The notes below the pieces were generated by a model, which made no database searches, was not told where the DNA came from, and saw only the letters and a program-made list of their open reading frames with translations. Below are positions 17,301-24,748 of a stretch of DNA of 32,298 bases, piece after piece. Made by a program: the position numbers and the translations under genes. Every line of letters begins with the position of its first letter. Within the stretch, counting starts at the first letter, position 1. Source of the stretch: Pseudomonas sp. GD03858 (GTDB lineage Bacteria; Pseudomonadota; Gammaproteobacteria; Pseudomonadales; Pseudomonadaceae); NCBI RefSeq assembly GCF_029840925.1, contig NZ_JAOCDM010000055.1, forward strand, positions 1-32,298, written 5' to 3'.

Positions 17301-20300
17301 CCCGACGCTCAGCCTGGAAGCACAGCGCTGCAGTAAGGAGTTCAATGTTAGTGTCCATGCCGCACCAAAGCTGCTGAGTGCTCGAGCCAAGGTCGGACAA
17401 GGCAGCCATATCGCTATCAAGGCGAGTCAGCGTGCGAAGCCGTCGCAGTTCTTCCTTCAATGCATCACCCAGCTGGCCTTGCTCGACCAACTGGAGCCCA
17501 TCATCGATCCAGTCCGAGTCTGATTGCTGGAGCCGAATGGCCTCTTGAAGTTTGATCGACGTCGAAAGCCTCTCAGCGTCAGACTTTGAACCTTGCCAAA
17601 CGGCAACGCACTCGTGCCCTGGCTCAAGCTCATCAATTGCGCGGCGCACGGCACGTATTTCTGCCCAGGTGGCTAAATCCTTACCGTGATCGGCCTCGCC
17701 CGCAGTGGTTTGAGTCGGGGCTAGCAAACCTGCGATACGACGCTTACCGAACCAGGACTTTGGCCAGAACGATTCCTCAGCCTCCTTCCACTCTCTCAGC
17801 AACAGATCGATGTCGAGCGATTCGATCGTATCGCCATAGGTCGCACTGAGCTGCTGCTTGAGCTCTACTATTTGGCTAAGCAGTGCCACCGCCTGAGCAA
17901 GCACATCGGTGACACTTTCCGGCCAGGCCGGGCTGAGCTCACCGAATATGGTGCGACGTTGCTGCAGCAGGTCAATACCCTGCTTCGCATCCGCCACAAC
18001 GCGAGAAGTCCAGAGCGGCGAAAGCTTAGCGTTTAGCTCTCGATGTTGTTCAACCCACGCACAGCCATCGCTCAGCCGTTGAGAAATAGAACGGGCATCA
18101 GGCCGCAACGCGAAGCGCCAATCCTGTCCTGCTGCCGCGGGTAGTGCCTGGGAAAGGACTGACAGCCCCTCCAGTGCACCCGGGGTGTATTCCGAAGCTG
18201 GGAGCCCAGCCAACTCAACGAACCGATCAGCCGCACGCTGGACATCCAAGACGGCAGGCAACACATCACGAGCCGCCTGCACGAACTGTTGTTGCCAATG
18301 AGGTGACCATTCCGCTTGGCCAACTGCGGACAACGCATTACCAGCAAGCAGGCTGTAGCCCACAGCCTGCGCGTTCACTTCGAGACGATCGCCCAATTCA
18401 CGAAGCTCAAGCATGGCCTTGTGGTCATGCGTGTCAGGTGACGCCCAGCCAACAGGGGCAACAGCTTCATCGACACCCGAAGTGACCGCGCCAATCGCAT
18501 CGTAGATGGTGTAACCGTTGCGATGGCGCCGGTGCAGTCGCTCGACGTAAATGTTCAGGCTGTCGCGCAGCGTTGCGAGACGCTGAGCCTCAACCTCCCA
18601 TGCAGCGGAATCGACCTGCCCTTTTGCCTCCCAAGCGGACTGCAGCTGGGCCAGCACATCAGTTTTCCGAGCCTTGCTTGAGTGCAACTCGAGGCAGAAC
18701 TCACCCAAGCCAATCTCACGCAAGCGACGGTACACGACATCCAGCGCGGCGATCTTCTCCGAGACGAACAGCACGCGACGCCCTTGGGCAATCGACTGGG
18801 CGATCATGTTGGAAATCGTCTGGCTCTTGCCAGTACCGGGTGGGCCGATAAGCACAAAGTCTTTGCCCTTGGCTGCAGCCATCACTGCAGCCAACTGAGA
18901 TGAGTCAGACGGCAGCGGGCAGAAAACGTCTGTCGGGCCGTAGTCGCGATCCAGCGATTGCGCCTCTGGGAACGGTGCATCCGAAACGAACGAATCGCGT
19001 GGGGTATCCAGAAGGTGCTGAACGACTGGGCTCTGCCGCAGGTGCTCAGCGTTCTCGGCCAGATCCTTCCACATGAGGTATTTGGCAAACGAGAACATCG
19101 ACAGCACGACGTCTTCGCTCAACTCCCAACCTGCTATGTCCTTGATGGCATGGCCAACCTTGTTCCAAATGCCGGCGATATCAAGGCCAGAATCGTCCCG
19201 AGGCAATTCGTGCTCCAGCGACCCCAAGCCCAATTCGAAATCCTGTCGAAGCATCTCAATCAGGGTGGGGTTGAAGCGCGGCTCATCATCGTGAAGCACC
19301 ATGGTGAATCCGGAGCGAGCGCTCTTGCGCTCCAGCGTAACCGGTATCAAAACCAATGGCGCCTTGTACTTCTGCCCTGCTCTGTCCTCGCGTGTCCAAC
19401 TCAGGAAGCCAATGGCCAAGAAGAGCGTATTGGAGCCGCCTTCCTGCAGCGCTGTGCGAGCACCTCGGTACAGTTCGGTGAGTCGAACATCCATCTCGTT
19501 GGATGTCAGCGCAACAAACACCTCTCTGCGCTTGAGGGCATCCTCGGCATGCCGGCGACGAACATCCTCACGCTCACGTTGCTCATACAGAGCGCGCTCC
19601 CGCGGATCAGCACCATCCATGAGGTCTGGGCGGGTGAGCAGCTTCAGCGACTGACCACTGGCCAATACGTCCTCGAGGGCTCCTGGATCTGGGGACTCCA
19701 GCTTCAGCGCCCGCTTGCCTGTCTTGAAGTTCAAGAGGTTGTTTCGAAGCGAGAGATCCAGGAGTTTGCGCTGCCACCGGCCAAGTCGGTCTGCTGGGTC
19801 GAGCTTGGAAAGGTCTTCGACCACTACCTCGTGGATCTCATCAGGGATTCCAGCCCCGTCCTCGACCAGGAGCGTCGGAGAGTCCACCGGAACCTCATCA
19901 GCAATCCGTGCGATCTGAGCCTCAGCACTTGCGAGCGGCTTGATCCGTTGCAGTCGAGCCCGGCGAATATCGAGCAGCATTTCAAATTCGCTGTCCGCGT
20001 CTTCGGCAATCTGCTTCTCACCTCTCTCGACTGCGTAAGAGAAGGTTGGGACAGGATTCTGCGTACTGAGCGTCGTTTCAAATAGAACCAGTTCCCGCAG
20101 CTTCACCCGCTTGCGTACCGCCGTCACATCATCGACAAGGGCAGTAGTGAACTCCTCGGGCTTCATCCACAACCCCGCGAAAGCGTGACCGCGGGTGAAC
20201 ACGATGACTGGGTTCAGCCCGATTTGCTCCAGGGCAGCGCAGAATAGCAGGGTAAGATCCATGCAGGTTGCCAAACCAGTATCGGCAATCTGGCTTGGGC

Positions 20301-20979
20301 TTCGCACCTTTTGACCTGACTGTTCAAAACTTGCCGGCGGCAATGCATAGTCGAACTTCATCCGTGCGACGGCGCTCCAGACCGCAGACGCCAGCTGCCA
20401 AGCTCGCTTCGCGCCACCCTCGTAACCATCCAGCGATGAGGACAGTTCACTTTGGCGAAGCAACTCAGCCGTCTGCTTCAAGAGTCGTTCAACTGCCGGA
20501 TCATTCGGCTGCACGAAGGCAGCCGTCATGTCAGGAATATGCCGCAACCCACCCCACTGATTTCGGGGCAGAAGGTCTACGACTTGCTCAAAACGGGAGA
20601 CCTCCTTTCTGCCGCTCTCGGCCTCCTTGTCGTCCGCCTCAAGCACGAAGGTGAATGTCGACAGCTCAGCTTCGGTCAGACGACTAAGCAACGGGCCGTC
20701 CAAGACCAGATCAAGACCAGGAATGATCCGGAAGCTATCTGCCCCAATCTCGTCGATCCGCCACACCTTGGCCTTGAACACCTCAGGTTCTGAGGTCAAT
20801 GTCAGGGTCGCATTAACGAAACGGTCTTCGGTCTCGTTCGCTATACGAAGTTCGCGAATTACGGGAATGGCGTTCTGGAAGTCGGCAAGGTTCAGCTTCG
20901 CCACAAGGGTGGCAAGGATCTTGACTTCTTTAGGTGGGATTTCTTCTTGAGCAGCGGGGGGCTGAACGATGTCGTCCAT
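14353..20979 (-). CDS. Giant DUF4011/SF1 helicase/Vsr-like nuclease/DUF3320 protein (putative antiphage defence)
   Basis: A 2208-residue cytoplasmic protein. In order: an N-terminal domain; a transglutaminase-like segment with Cys239 (LATCMDLTLLFC) and His265 (TRGHAFAGLW); DUF4011 from about residue 398 (GRWQRKLLDLSLRNNLLNF); an SF1 helicase with Walker A GPPGTGKS at 712-719, DEAS at 1561-1564, then GDPKQLPP, WHYRSRHE and a motif VI NVAITRARQE; a nuclease domain with Asp1886 (FRVDLGV) and Glu1903 (VECDGATYH), like Vsr/PD-(D/E)XK enzymes; and a DUF3320-like C-terminus from about 2055. ATG 20979 is used because AAGGAAGG lies before it; an upstream TTG at 20985 would sit on that site. DUF4011-helicase-Vsr single-gene proteins have been reported as antiphage (the Hhe type, from memory). 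All motifs are intact. Neighbours are broken defence-like genes, as in a defence island. A replication/repair role is the alternative. Confidence 0.88.
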   Translation of the reverse strand: MDDIVQPPAAQEEIPPKEVKILATLVAKLNLADFQNAIPVIRELRIANETEDRFVNATLTLTSEPEVFKAKVWRIDEIGADSFRIIPGLDLVLDGPLLSRLTEAELSTFTFVLEADDKEAESGRKEVSRFEQVVDLLPRNQWGGLRHIPDMTAAFVQPNDPAVERLLKQTAELLRQSELSSSLDGYEGGAKRAWQLASAVWSAVARMKFDYALPPASFEQSGQKVRSPSQIADTGLATCMDLTLLFCAALEQIGLNPVIVFTRGHAFAGLWMKPEEFTTALVDDVTAVRKRVKLRELVLFETTLSTQNPVPTFSYAVERGEKQIAEDADSEFEMLLDIRRARLQRIKPLASAEAQIARIADEVPVDSPTLLVEDGAGIPDEIHEVVVEDLSKLDPADRLGRWQRKLLDLSLRNNLLNFKTGKRALKLESPDPGALEDVLASGQSLKLLTRPDLMDGADPRERALYEQREREDVRRRHAEDALKRREVFVALTSNEMDVRLTELYRGARTALQEGGSNTLFLAIGFLSWTREDRAGQKYKAPLVLIPVTLERKSARSGFTMVLHDDEPRFNPTLIEMLRQDFELGLGSLEHELPRDDSGLDIAGIWNKVGHAIKDIAGWELSEDVVLSMFSFAKYLMWKDLAENAEHLRQSPVVQHLLDTPRDSFVSDAPFPEAQSLDRDYGPTDVFCPLPSDSSQLAAVMAAAKGKDFVLIGPPGTGKSQTISNMIAQSIAQGRRVLFVSEKIAALDVVYRRLREIGLGEFCLELHSSKARKTDVLAQLQSAWEAKGQVDSAAWEVEAQRLATLRDSLNIYVERLHRRHRNGYTIYDAIGAVTSGVDEAVAPVGWASPDTHDHKAMLELRELGDRLEVNAQAVGYSLLAGNALSAVGQAEWSPHWQQQFVQAARDVLPAVLDVQRAADRFVELAGLPASEYTPGALEGLSVLSQALPAAAGQDWRFALRPDARSISQRLSDGCAWVEQHRELNAKLSPLWTSRVVADAKQGIDLLQQRRTIFGELSPAWPESVTDVLAQAVALLSQIVELKQQLSATYGDTIESLDIDLLLREWKEAEESFWPKSWFGKRRIAGLLAPTQTTAGEADHGKDLATWAEIRAVRRAIDELEPGHECVAVWQGSKSDAERLSTSIKLQEAIRLQQSDSDWIDDGLQLVEQGQLGDALKEELRRLRTLTRLDSDMAALSDLGSSTQQLWCGMDTNIELLTAALCFQAERRDIEARGRLVDDHPEVQEGRCGALLKGDFDLLKERAAVERDLSDLADLRELVPVWSDLKTKLEIARQAVVFQGQVATAVAKLALNPEQIAAYKAPLQTLLGDGNALLEPEGAIALAGVGLCEKLALLQERSSHLTSIGHFTEAGAEETSHLSLNDLKKNCETVVSSEARLKAWCAWRKVRDEALAVGLAPIVQAMESGAITSGKVRRVFEVNYARWWLNTTVDNEEVIRTFVSVEHEQRIRDFRALDDKFTELTKDWLRARLCADLPSQDSVSRSSEWGLLRHEMGKKTKHIPLRELMTRAPEALTKLTPCLLMSPLSIAQYLPPASTPFDLVIFDEASQIPVWDAIGAMARGKQVVMVGDPKQLPPTSFFDRAESTADDEDVEADLESILDECISANLPMRNLNWHYRSRHESLIAFSNQRYYGSKLVTFPSPFTADKAVRLCPVAGVYDKGGSRTNLIEARALVADLVARLQSPAFRESRRTVGVVTFNGEQQKLIMDMLDEACRRDPSLDSYFAESELEPVFVKNLESVQGDERDIIYFSTTYGKDAAGVMSMNFGPMNRPGGERRLNVAITRARQELVLFSTLRPEHIDLARTQAVGVRDLKHFLEFAERGPQALAEANFGSVGGFDSPFEEAVAAALAKKGWQIHTQIGVSSFRVDLGVVHPDAPGRFLAGVECDGATYHRSATARDRDKLREFVLRGLGWEIVRIWSTDWWVDAVGTAEKVHQRLTELLAESRAKQAVIDATNEAERLKVDAAMAEVIEVVDQVAVVASTSAAGANDPSGAMPELKYARAAAAQAAEDTVIPYVPVEHLVYKEADPAEAVEAVDPDRFFEASYTATLEQMIAHVVAEEGPVLDMALARRIARAHGWVRTGSRIRDRVDQIARARFRSHEEEQAGTFFWPTHLESDMNVVFRRPGDDDAIRPLAEICLPELGALVDEMTKHGHVGEGLVYAVAKEAGVGKLAHAGRQRIEKAIKRIAE

Positions 20980-21059
20980 GCGCAACCTTCCTTGTTGTGA
21001 TGCTCAAGGGAGTGCCGGACTGACCGGCCGCGAAGGGATCCTCTTGAGCTGATGGCGGG

Positions 21060-21087
21060 ATGATAGCGTTTCCTGCTTCAGACGTAA
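21060..21087 (-). promoter_or_regulatory. Candidate promoter of the giant helicase gene
   Basis: On the minus strand TTACGT (21087-21082) and TATCAT (21065-21060) are spaced by 16 bp, about 80 bp before ATG 20979. The -10 matches consensus in five of six bases; the -35 is poor. Confidence 0.35.
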
Positions 21088-21108
21088 TGATCCTTTGGTC
21101 GTTCGCTG

Positions 21109-21402
21109 ATGCTTAATCTGTTCAGCACGCGCAAAATGGTGCTTGGGGTACTGGGTCACGATCTTCGATCACCGCTAACGGCCATTAAGATGGGAGCGGC
21201 CCTGCTTACCAAAGCCAAGCAGTGGGGAGACCGTGAACAGAGCTTGGCGGTGCAGATCGATACGAGTGCCGAACATGCCAATCAGTTGGTAAATGATCTG
21301 CTGGATCTCGCCAGATGCAACCTGGGCCTGGGCATCACGGTGCAACGTCAGGATATCGATCTGACTTCGTTGGAAGTCGATGAACTCCAGATGGAGATCT
21401 GA
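21109..21402 (+). pseudogene. Histidine kinase fragment (HisKA domain only)
   Basis: The 97-codon frame carries the phospho-acceptor H box LGVLGHDLRSPLTAI and the rest of a dimerisation helix (LVNDLLDLARCNLGLGI). Sensor, HAMP or PAS domains are missing before it and the ATPase domain is missing after it. The kinase-like sequence runs to about codon 88 (near 21370) and then changes into the antisense of a different gene start, so this is a fragment made by recombination. No good ribosome-binding site precedes ATG 21109 and the frame is closed by TGA just upstream (21089). Confidence 0.8.
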
Positions 21403-21420
21403 GTAGACAGTGATTCTCAT
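21372..21420 (-). pseudogene. Start of a metallophosphoesterase gene, cut after ~16 codons
   Basis: The minus-strand frame from ATG 21420 reads MRITVYSDLHLEFIDF, which is the N-terminus of calcineurin-like phosphoesterases including motif I Asp-x-His (SDLHLEF). After that the sequence is the complement of the kinase fragment and no longer resembles the family. The ATG overlaps the stop of the OLD-like remnant as ATGA, so the two once formed an operon. Confidence 0.65.
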
Positions 21421-21736
21421 CGTGTCGCCTGTTCAAAGGTTACGTACTCAGTAAAGGCTCCGAGCTCCAGCGTGGATAATCCGGACAGCGTGCAAACCGA
21501 GGTGATGTCGGTCGCAAGTTCGCTATCCCCCGTGACATGGAACTCTTCGAGTTCAAGGCGCGGAAGTTGGAGTCACGGGTCTGCAGGACGTAACGGATGG
21601 CGTCGATCACTGCAGTGTTGCTGGCATCATTCTCCCCCACAAGCGCAGTGACGCCCTCGTTGAAGTGAATGACAAAGCCAGGAGTCAGATCGCCAAACTG
21701 GCAAAAATTACGGATAGACAGCGCTGAAAGGTACAT
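21417..21736 (-). pseudogene. N-terminal remnant of an OLD-family ATP-dependent nuclease
   Basis: From ATG 21736, with GGAG before it, the frame reads MYLSALSIRNFCQFGDLTPG, FNEGVTALVGEND and AVIDAIRYVLQTRDS, the ABC-ATPase N-terminus of OLD (overcoming lysogenization defect) nucleases. The P-loop is destroyed: GENDASNT replaces GENDAGKT, so the essential lysine is Asn. Near 21551-21558 one base appears lost; past it a second frame continues as LEEFHVTGDSELATDITSVC to TFEQATR and a TGA at 21417. The nuclease (Toprim) part is absent. The remnant is only about 105 codons against more than 500 in the family. Confidence 0.75.
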
Positions 21737-21914
21737 CCCCACTTCTCCCCAGGCCAGGCTTCTATCGGCCTCTGGGCTTCCAAACCGAATGCAATATAAC
21801 TGGCTATATGCCACAGACTGGGGCAAGGCGCTATCCCGAGCAGCTGGTAGCTGTAACGGGGAGCAGTGGCGAATACACCTTAAAGCTGCAGTTCGGATAC
21901 TTCAGAGTCAAGCG

Positions 21915-21935
21915 CCCCCACCACTTGGGTGGGGG
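21915..21935. terminator. GC-rich hairpin after the small hydrophobic-protein gene
   Basis: CCCCCACC and GGTGGGGG (21915-21922 with 21928-21935, loop ACTTG) lie just past the stop of the minus-strand gene that ends at 21944. No T run follows, so termination activity is uncertain. Confidence 0.4.
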
Positions 21936-21943
21936 ACACGCTA

Positions 21944-22159
21944 TCAGTGCTTGAACAGCCCCAGGAACAAGTTGGCCAAGCCGATCACGATTTTCAGGAT
22001 ATCCAGTAATCGAGTGACCCACCACCGCTCAGGCTTCTCAGGCTTCTGAGGCGTTTCAGGTTTCTCAGGCATAGGTTCCGGAGGCGACGCAGGTACCGAC
22101 TGCCGTTGATTGTCCGGATACGCTCGTTTGGAGCAGGCACGACGTTTTTTTTGAGGCAC
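21944..22159 (-). CDS. 71-residue protein with Pro/Glu/Lys linker and C-terminal membrane helix
   Basis: Not a recognised family. The sequence has a basic N-terminus (MPQKKRRACSKRAYPDN), a repetitive linker (PEPMPEKPETPQKPEKPE) and a hydrophobic C-terminal segment after WWVTRLLDILKIVIGLANLF ending LGLFKH. This is a tail-anchored or amphipathic-helix layout. GGGAG lies about 8 nt before the ATG and a GC-rich hairpin follows the stop, which supports expression. It could be a small membrane toxin or a peptide of a phage-related locus; nothing decides this. Confidence 0.5.
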   Translation of the reverse strand: MPQKKRRACSKRAYPDNQRQSVPASPPEPMPEKPETPQKPEKPERWWVTRLLDILKIVIGLANLFLGLFKH

Positions 22160-22207
22160 AACAAAACTCCCAATCGAATAAGGAAAATGCAGAATTCGAA
22201 GGAAGTG

Positions 22208-22471
22208 TTAGCGAAGGCGGTGCTTGTAGCCGTTGAGCTCAGGGCCGTCAGCGAAAAGCGGCATCTCCTGAAAAAAGATACGAGAATAGGCAAAGAGAAT
22301 AAAAAGCTTTGCCACGGTGGCCCGTGCGAACGCCAATACGTCGAGCCAGTATTTGACCTCACGATGCAGAGAGGGGGTGGATCCGATGAACCGGCAGTAT
22401 GAGGCGATGAACTCCAGCGCCTTGCGCGCTTGCTCAGCCTCATCCAATGCTTTTGTTAAAGCATTTGCCAT
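22208..22471 (-). CDS. Hypothetical 87-residue protein
   Basis: The frame begins MANALTKALDEAEQARKALE and contains a helical middle part (YWLDVLAFARATVAKLFILF). It lies 48 bp before the 71-residue gene on the same strand, so the two could be one operon. There is no clear Shine-Dalgarno before ATG 22471 and I recognise no family. The antisense frames here are no better, so it is kept with low confidence. Confidence 0.35.
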   Translation of the reverse strand: MANALTKALDEAEQARKALEFIASYCRFIGSTPSLHREVKYWLDVLAFARATVAKLFILFAYSRIFFQEMPLFADGPELNGYKHRLR

Positions 22472-22802
22472 GAGAGAACTTAAAATCGTTTTGCCCGTCC
22501 CACAGCCATCACAGATGACTACGGTTCCTCCATCTACTGAGCGACTATTTGCGACCCCACACTCAGCATCATCGTTGGAGGCTCCTACAGGTGGCTAGCC
22601 CATGAGTCGCTGACAGGGAGTAGAGCTTGTGACTTCCTGGAGCTGCACCTTCCTTTCTGCGTTTGCCAACCGCGCTTTCCTCCGATGCTCCATCACTTTC
22701 TATTCATTGATTGCTTTGGCGCCGAGCTCCTTGTCACGTTGGTACTGGGCTCATTCATGGTGTCAGGCGTGCGTTGCGGAACAATGCACCTGTATTTACT
22801 CA
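22472..22802. other. Gene-free stretch
   Basis: I see no supportable gene in these 331 bp. On the minus strand a short frame ends with DKELGAKAINE and a stop at about 22699, and a second short one starts at ATG 22692; both may be scraps of older genes. The stretch ends at the decamer repeat array. Confidence 0.3.
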
Positions 22803-22874
22803 CCTTGATAAGCCTTGATATGAACACTTACATTCTTTGATTGACCTTGATCAGCCTTGAAAAGCCTTGATATG
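22803..22874. repeat. Array of CCTTGATNAG decamers, partly inside a gene end
   Basis: Five decamers: CCTTGATAAG (22803) and CCTTGATATG (22813), then after 22 bp CCTTGATCAG (22845), CCTTGAAAAG (22855) and CCTTGATATG (22865). The last two together repeat the first two with one mismatch over 20 bp. The right cluster contains the last codons and stop of the minus-strand gene at 22851. The 10-bp period keeps the sites on one face of the helix, as in iterons or operators. Confidence 0.75.
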
Positions 22875-23834
22875 CACAGGTCGGACTTTTTCGCCGTTAC
22901 AGTTCTGTCGGACAATCTCCACCATTGCCTCGGCTTGCTGGAGCTCAAGGGCCCACCACCGCGATGTTTTGCCGGTTTTCGGGCGGTACTTCAACCTGTA
23001 CACCCCAACAAGGTCGGCATTCTCGATGTGTCTCATCGCAATGCCTTGAACGTCATGAGTTTGCGCCTCGAAGGCATAGCCTTTTCCACCTGTATCCTCC
23101 AGCCACTGTATGAGGTCACTGATGGCATCGCCGGTGCCATGCAGGCCTACTGGATAGATCAGCTCGGCGTCCGGGTGCTGAGATTCCGCCATGTACCAGA
23201 AGCGCTCAATCAGCCCCATATTCACCAAAGGCTTAAGCACCATCCAGGCGCCACGGTTGCCGTGTTCGTCTTGACGGTTCGCGTATTCAGCAAACACCCC
23301 TGTTGAGGTCGCCAGGGTTTCTTCATTGCTGAATCCGTATAGGTTTAACAGTCCAATGGGGCAAATGGTGGATCGCTCGAAGTGCGACCAAACAAGCGAT
23401 CTCGGCAGACCTCCATCGTTGTCTAGGTCTTGAACGCCATAAAGCTCGACCAGCTTTTGCAAGAGCTCAATGTTTCCAGCTTCCCGAAGCTTGGTCACTG
23501 GAGGGATTTCTGCGCCAGCGCCGTCAATCAGCTCATTCGGAAGCCAGAGCAGGTCGCCATCGTCTGCAGGTTTGTGCAGTTTGTACCTAGGTCTCTTTCC
23601 AGCTTGCAAAACTTCAATAAGCCCCGCGCCTACCAGTGACTCGATGGCTTTCTGGGCTCTCCGACGAGCCATGCGTGTGTAGGTGAAAATTGACAGTGCG
23701 CTCCAAGCAGTTGTCGCATTGTCCCTACCGGTGCCGCGCGCCATCACCAGAAGAGCTACGGCGCTGTTCATGCCCATGGAGCAGGCGTGAACAAATTCCT
23801 TGGCGCCAATTGCGAAGAAGTTTCCTTGAGCCAT
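22851..23834 (-). CDS. Winged-helix-containing protein of unknown function (Rep- or regulator-like)
   Basis: A 327-residue protein. Residues about 40-85 look like a winged helix: SALSIFTYTRMARRRAQKAI followed by SLVGAGLIEVLQAGKRPRYKL, where the first part would be the recognition helix and the second the wing. The rest is mixed alpha/beta and I cannot assign it. GGGGT lies before ATG 23834. The stop codon lies within an array of 10-bp direct repeats, and a second array of 31/32-bp spaced repeats lies about 500 bp upstream; a DNA-binding protein between iteron-like arrays could be a plasmid or island replication initiator or an autoregulator. That reading is inference. Confidence 0.65.
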   Translation of the reverse strand: MAQGNFFAIGAKEFVHACSMGMNSAVALLVMARGTGRDNATTAWSALSIFTYTRMARRRAQKAIESLVGAGLIEVLQAGKRPRYKLHKPADDGDLLWLPNELIDGAGAEIPPVTKLREAGNIELLQKLVELYGVQDLDNDGGLPRSLVWSHFERSTICPIGLLNLYGFSNEETLATSTGVFAEYANRQDEHGNRGAWMVLKPLVNMGLIERFWYMAESQHPDAELIYPVGLHGTGDAISDLIQWLEDTGGKGYAFEAQTHDVQGIAMRHIENADLVGVYRLKYRPKTGKTSRWWALELQQAEAMVEIVRQNCNGEKVRPVHIKAFQG

Positions 23835-24582
23835 GTGTGTTCTACCCCATCACCGTTTTGAAAGCCAAAACCTACCTTAGATGGATGATCTCTTCAGCAT
23901 CACCCCAAGCCATTTGCGCTTTTTTGTAAGAATTCCAATGCGAATCCGAGATGGATGATAACAAATGGCAACCAGGGTTAGGTGCTCTCCCCCGCCGCCA
24001 GAGTCCTTGGTGGCGCATTCGAAACATTAGATCTCTAAGGACTGGGATCAGGATGCTCTCGTCAACTTCTGACGTCTTGATGTGGCGACCAGGCGCGGTA
24101 CTCCCGAGTGGCTGACCATGGATGACGGTGGGTATTGATTGCAGCTTGTTGAGCTTGGGTGCTCCCCACGTACCCACCAAATAGCAAGAAGATAAGCCAA
24201 GGCGACCACCACATTGATAGAAAGCGTGGCAGTGACCCGCTCTACCTCATCTTTTTCTCCTAAAAGCTTAGCCCGACTTACATAAATATTGGTTCAAAAA
24301 TCGTTTGAAGCAATCAGTGGAAAAGCACGAATCCGATAGAAATAATCAGTGGAAAAACACGATTTATTTTGTTTTTTCAGTGGAAAAACCATAAAGGATT
24401 CCGCTAATTTATCGAAGGGCTCGGTTTGGCCTAGGAAATACGGGGCTTTGGGTCTTTCCACTCAAATCGCGATTGGTGCAGCTCGAGCCGCCTTCGACAT
24501 CGTAGGCAGTAAATGTGGGTTTGCCGGGCTCCTCGTAGAGCTGGTAGATGCCCAATGATTTGGCGCCACCTGGGCGAACGCA
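23835..24582. other. Gene-poor stretch with repeat array and possible gene scraps
   Basis: No solid gene. A 102-codon minus-strand frame (24180-23872) needs a TTG start without ribosome-binding site. The stretch holds three phased direct repeats (24312-24389). On the minus strand an open frame between 24582 and 24409 reads SLGIYQLYEEPGKPTFTAYD in its middle, in the same frame as the remnant at 24583-24717 and separated from it only by the TAA. Confidence 0.4.
24312..24389 (+). repeat. Three direct repeats of TCAGTGGAAAANCACGA spaced 31-32 bp
   Basis: AATCAGTGGAAAAGCACGA (24312-24330), AATCAGTGGAAAAACACGA (24344-24362) and the shorter TTCAGTGGAAAAAC (24376-24389). The core TCAGTGGAAAA starts at 24314, 24346 and 24377, that is three helical turns apart. 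The surrounding DNA is AT-rich. This is typical of cooperative operators or replication iterons. Confidence 0.75.
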
Positions 24583-24717
24583 TTACGCTGCACCAACGGC
24601 CTCAACCCTCCGCCCAATCATCAACCCATGATTCACATCCTGGGCCAGCGTCTTTGCCATGCCTCTTAGGTAATGCACCGCCGTCAGCAACGTCGGCAAA
24701 TGATCCGCCTCTGTCAG
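24583..24717 (-). pseudogene. C-terminal scrap of an unidentified gene
   Basis: The frame opens after TAA at 24720-24718 and runs 44 codons to TAA at 24585-24583, reading LTEADHLPTLLTAVHYLRGM and ending HGLMIGRRVEAVGAA. The amino-acid composition and the GC-rich third positions look coding, but only an internal ATG is available and no ribosome-binding site is seen. It abuts the core YdeI-like gene and probably marks the right edge of the accessory segment. Confidence 0.3.
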
Positions 24718-24748
24718 TTAGTGCCCTGCTGCGCATTGCCGCCCAAGG

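Noticed and set aside
21994..22443. 149-codon minus-strand frame
   Set aside because: It overlaps two better-supported small genes in another frame and is Arg/Ser/Leu-rich like a shadow.
23872..24180. 102-codon minus-strand frame
   Set aside because: It needs a TTG start without a ribosome-binding site and resembles no family; possibly a scrap, not a gene.
11105..24748. tRNA, integrase or attachment sites at the island edges
   Set aside because: No tRNA-like cloverleaf, no tyrosine or serine recombinase and no matching direct repeat at both edges could be seen.
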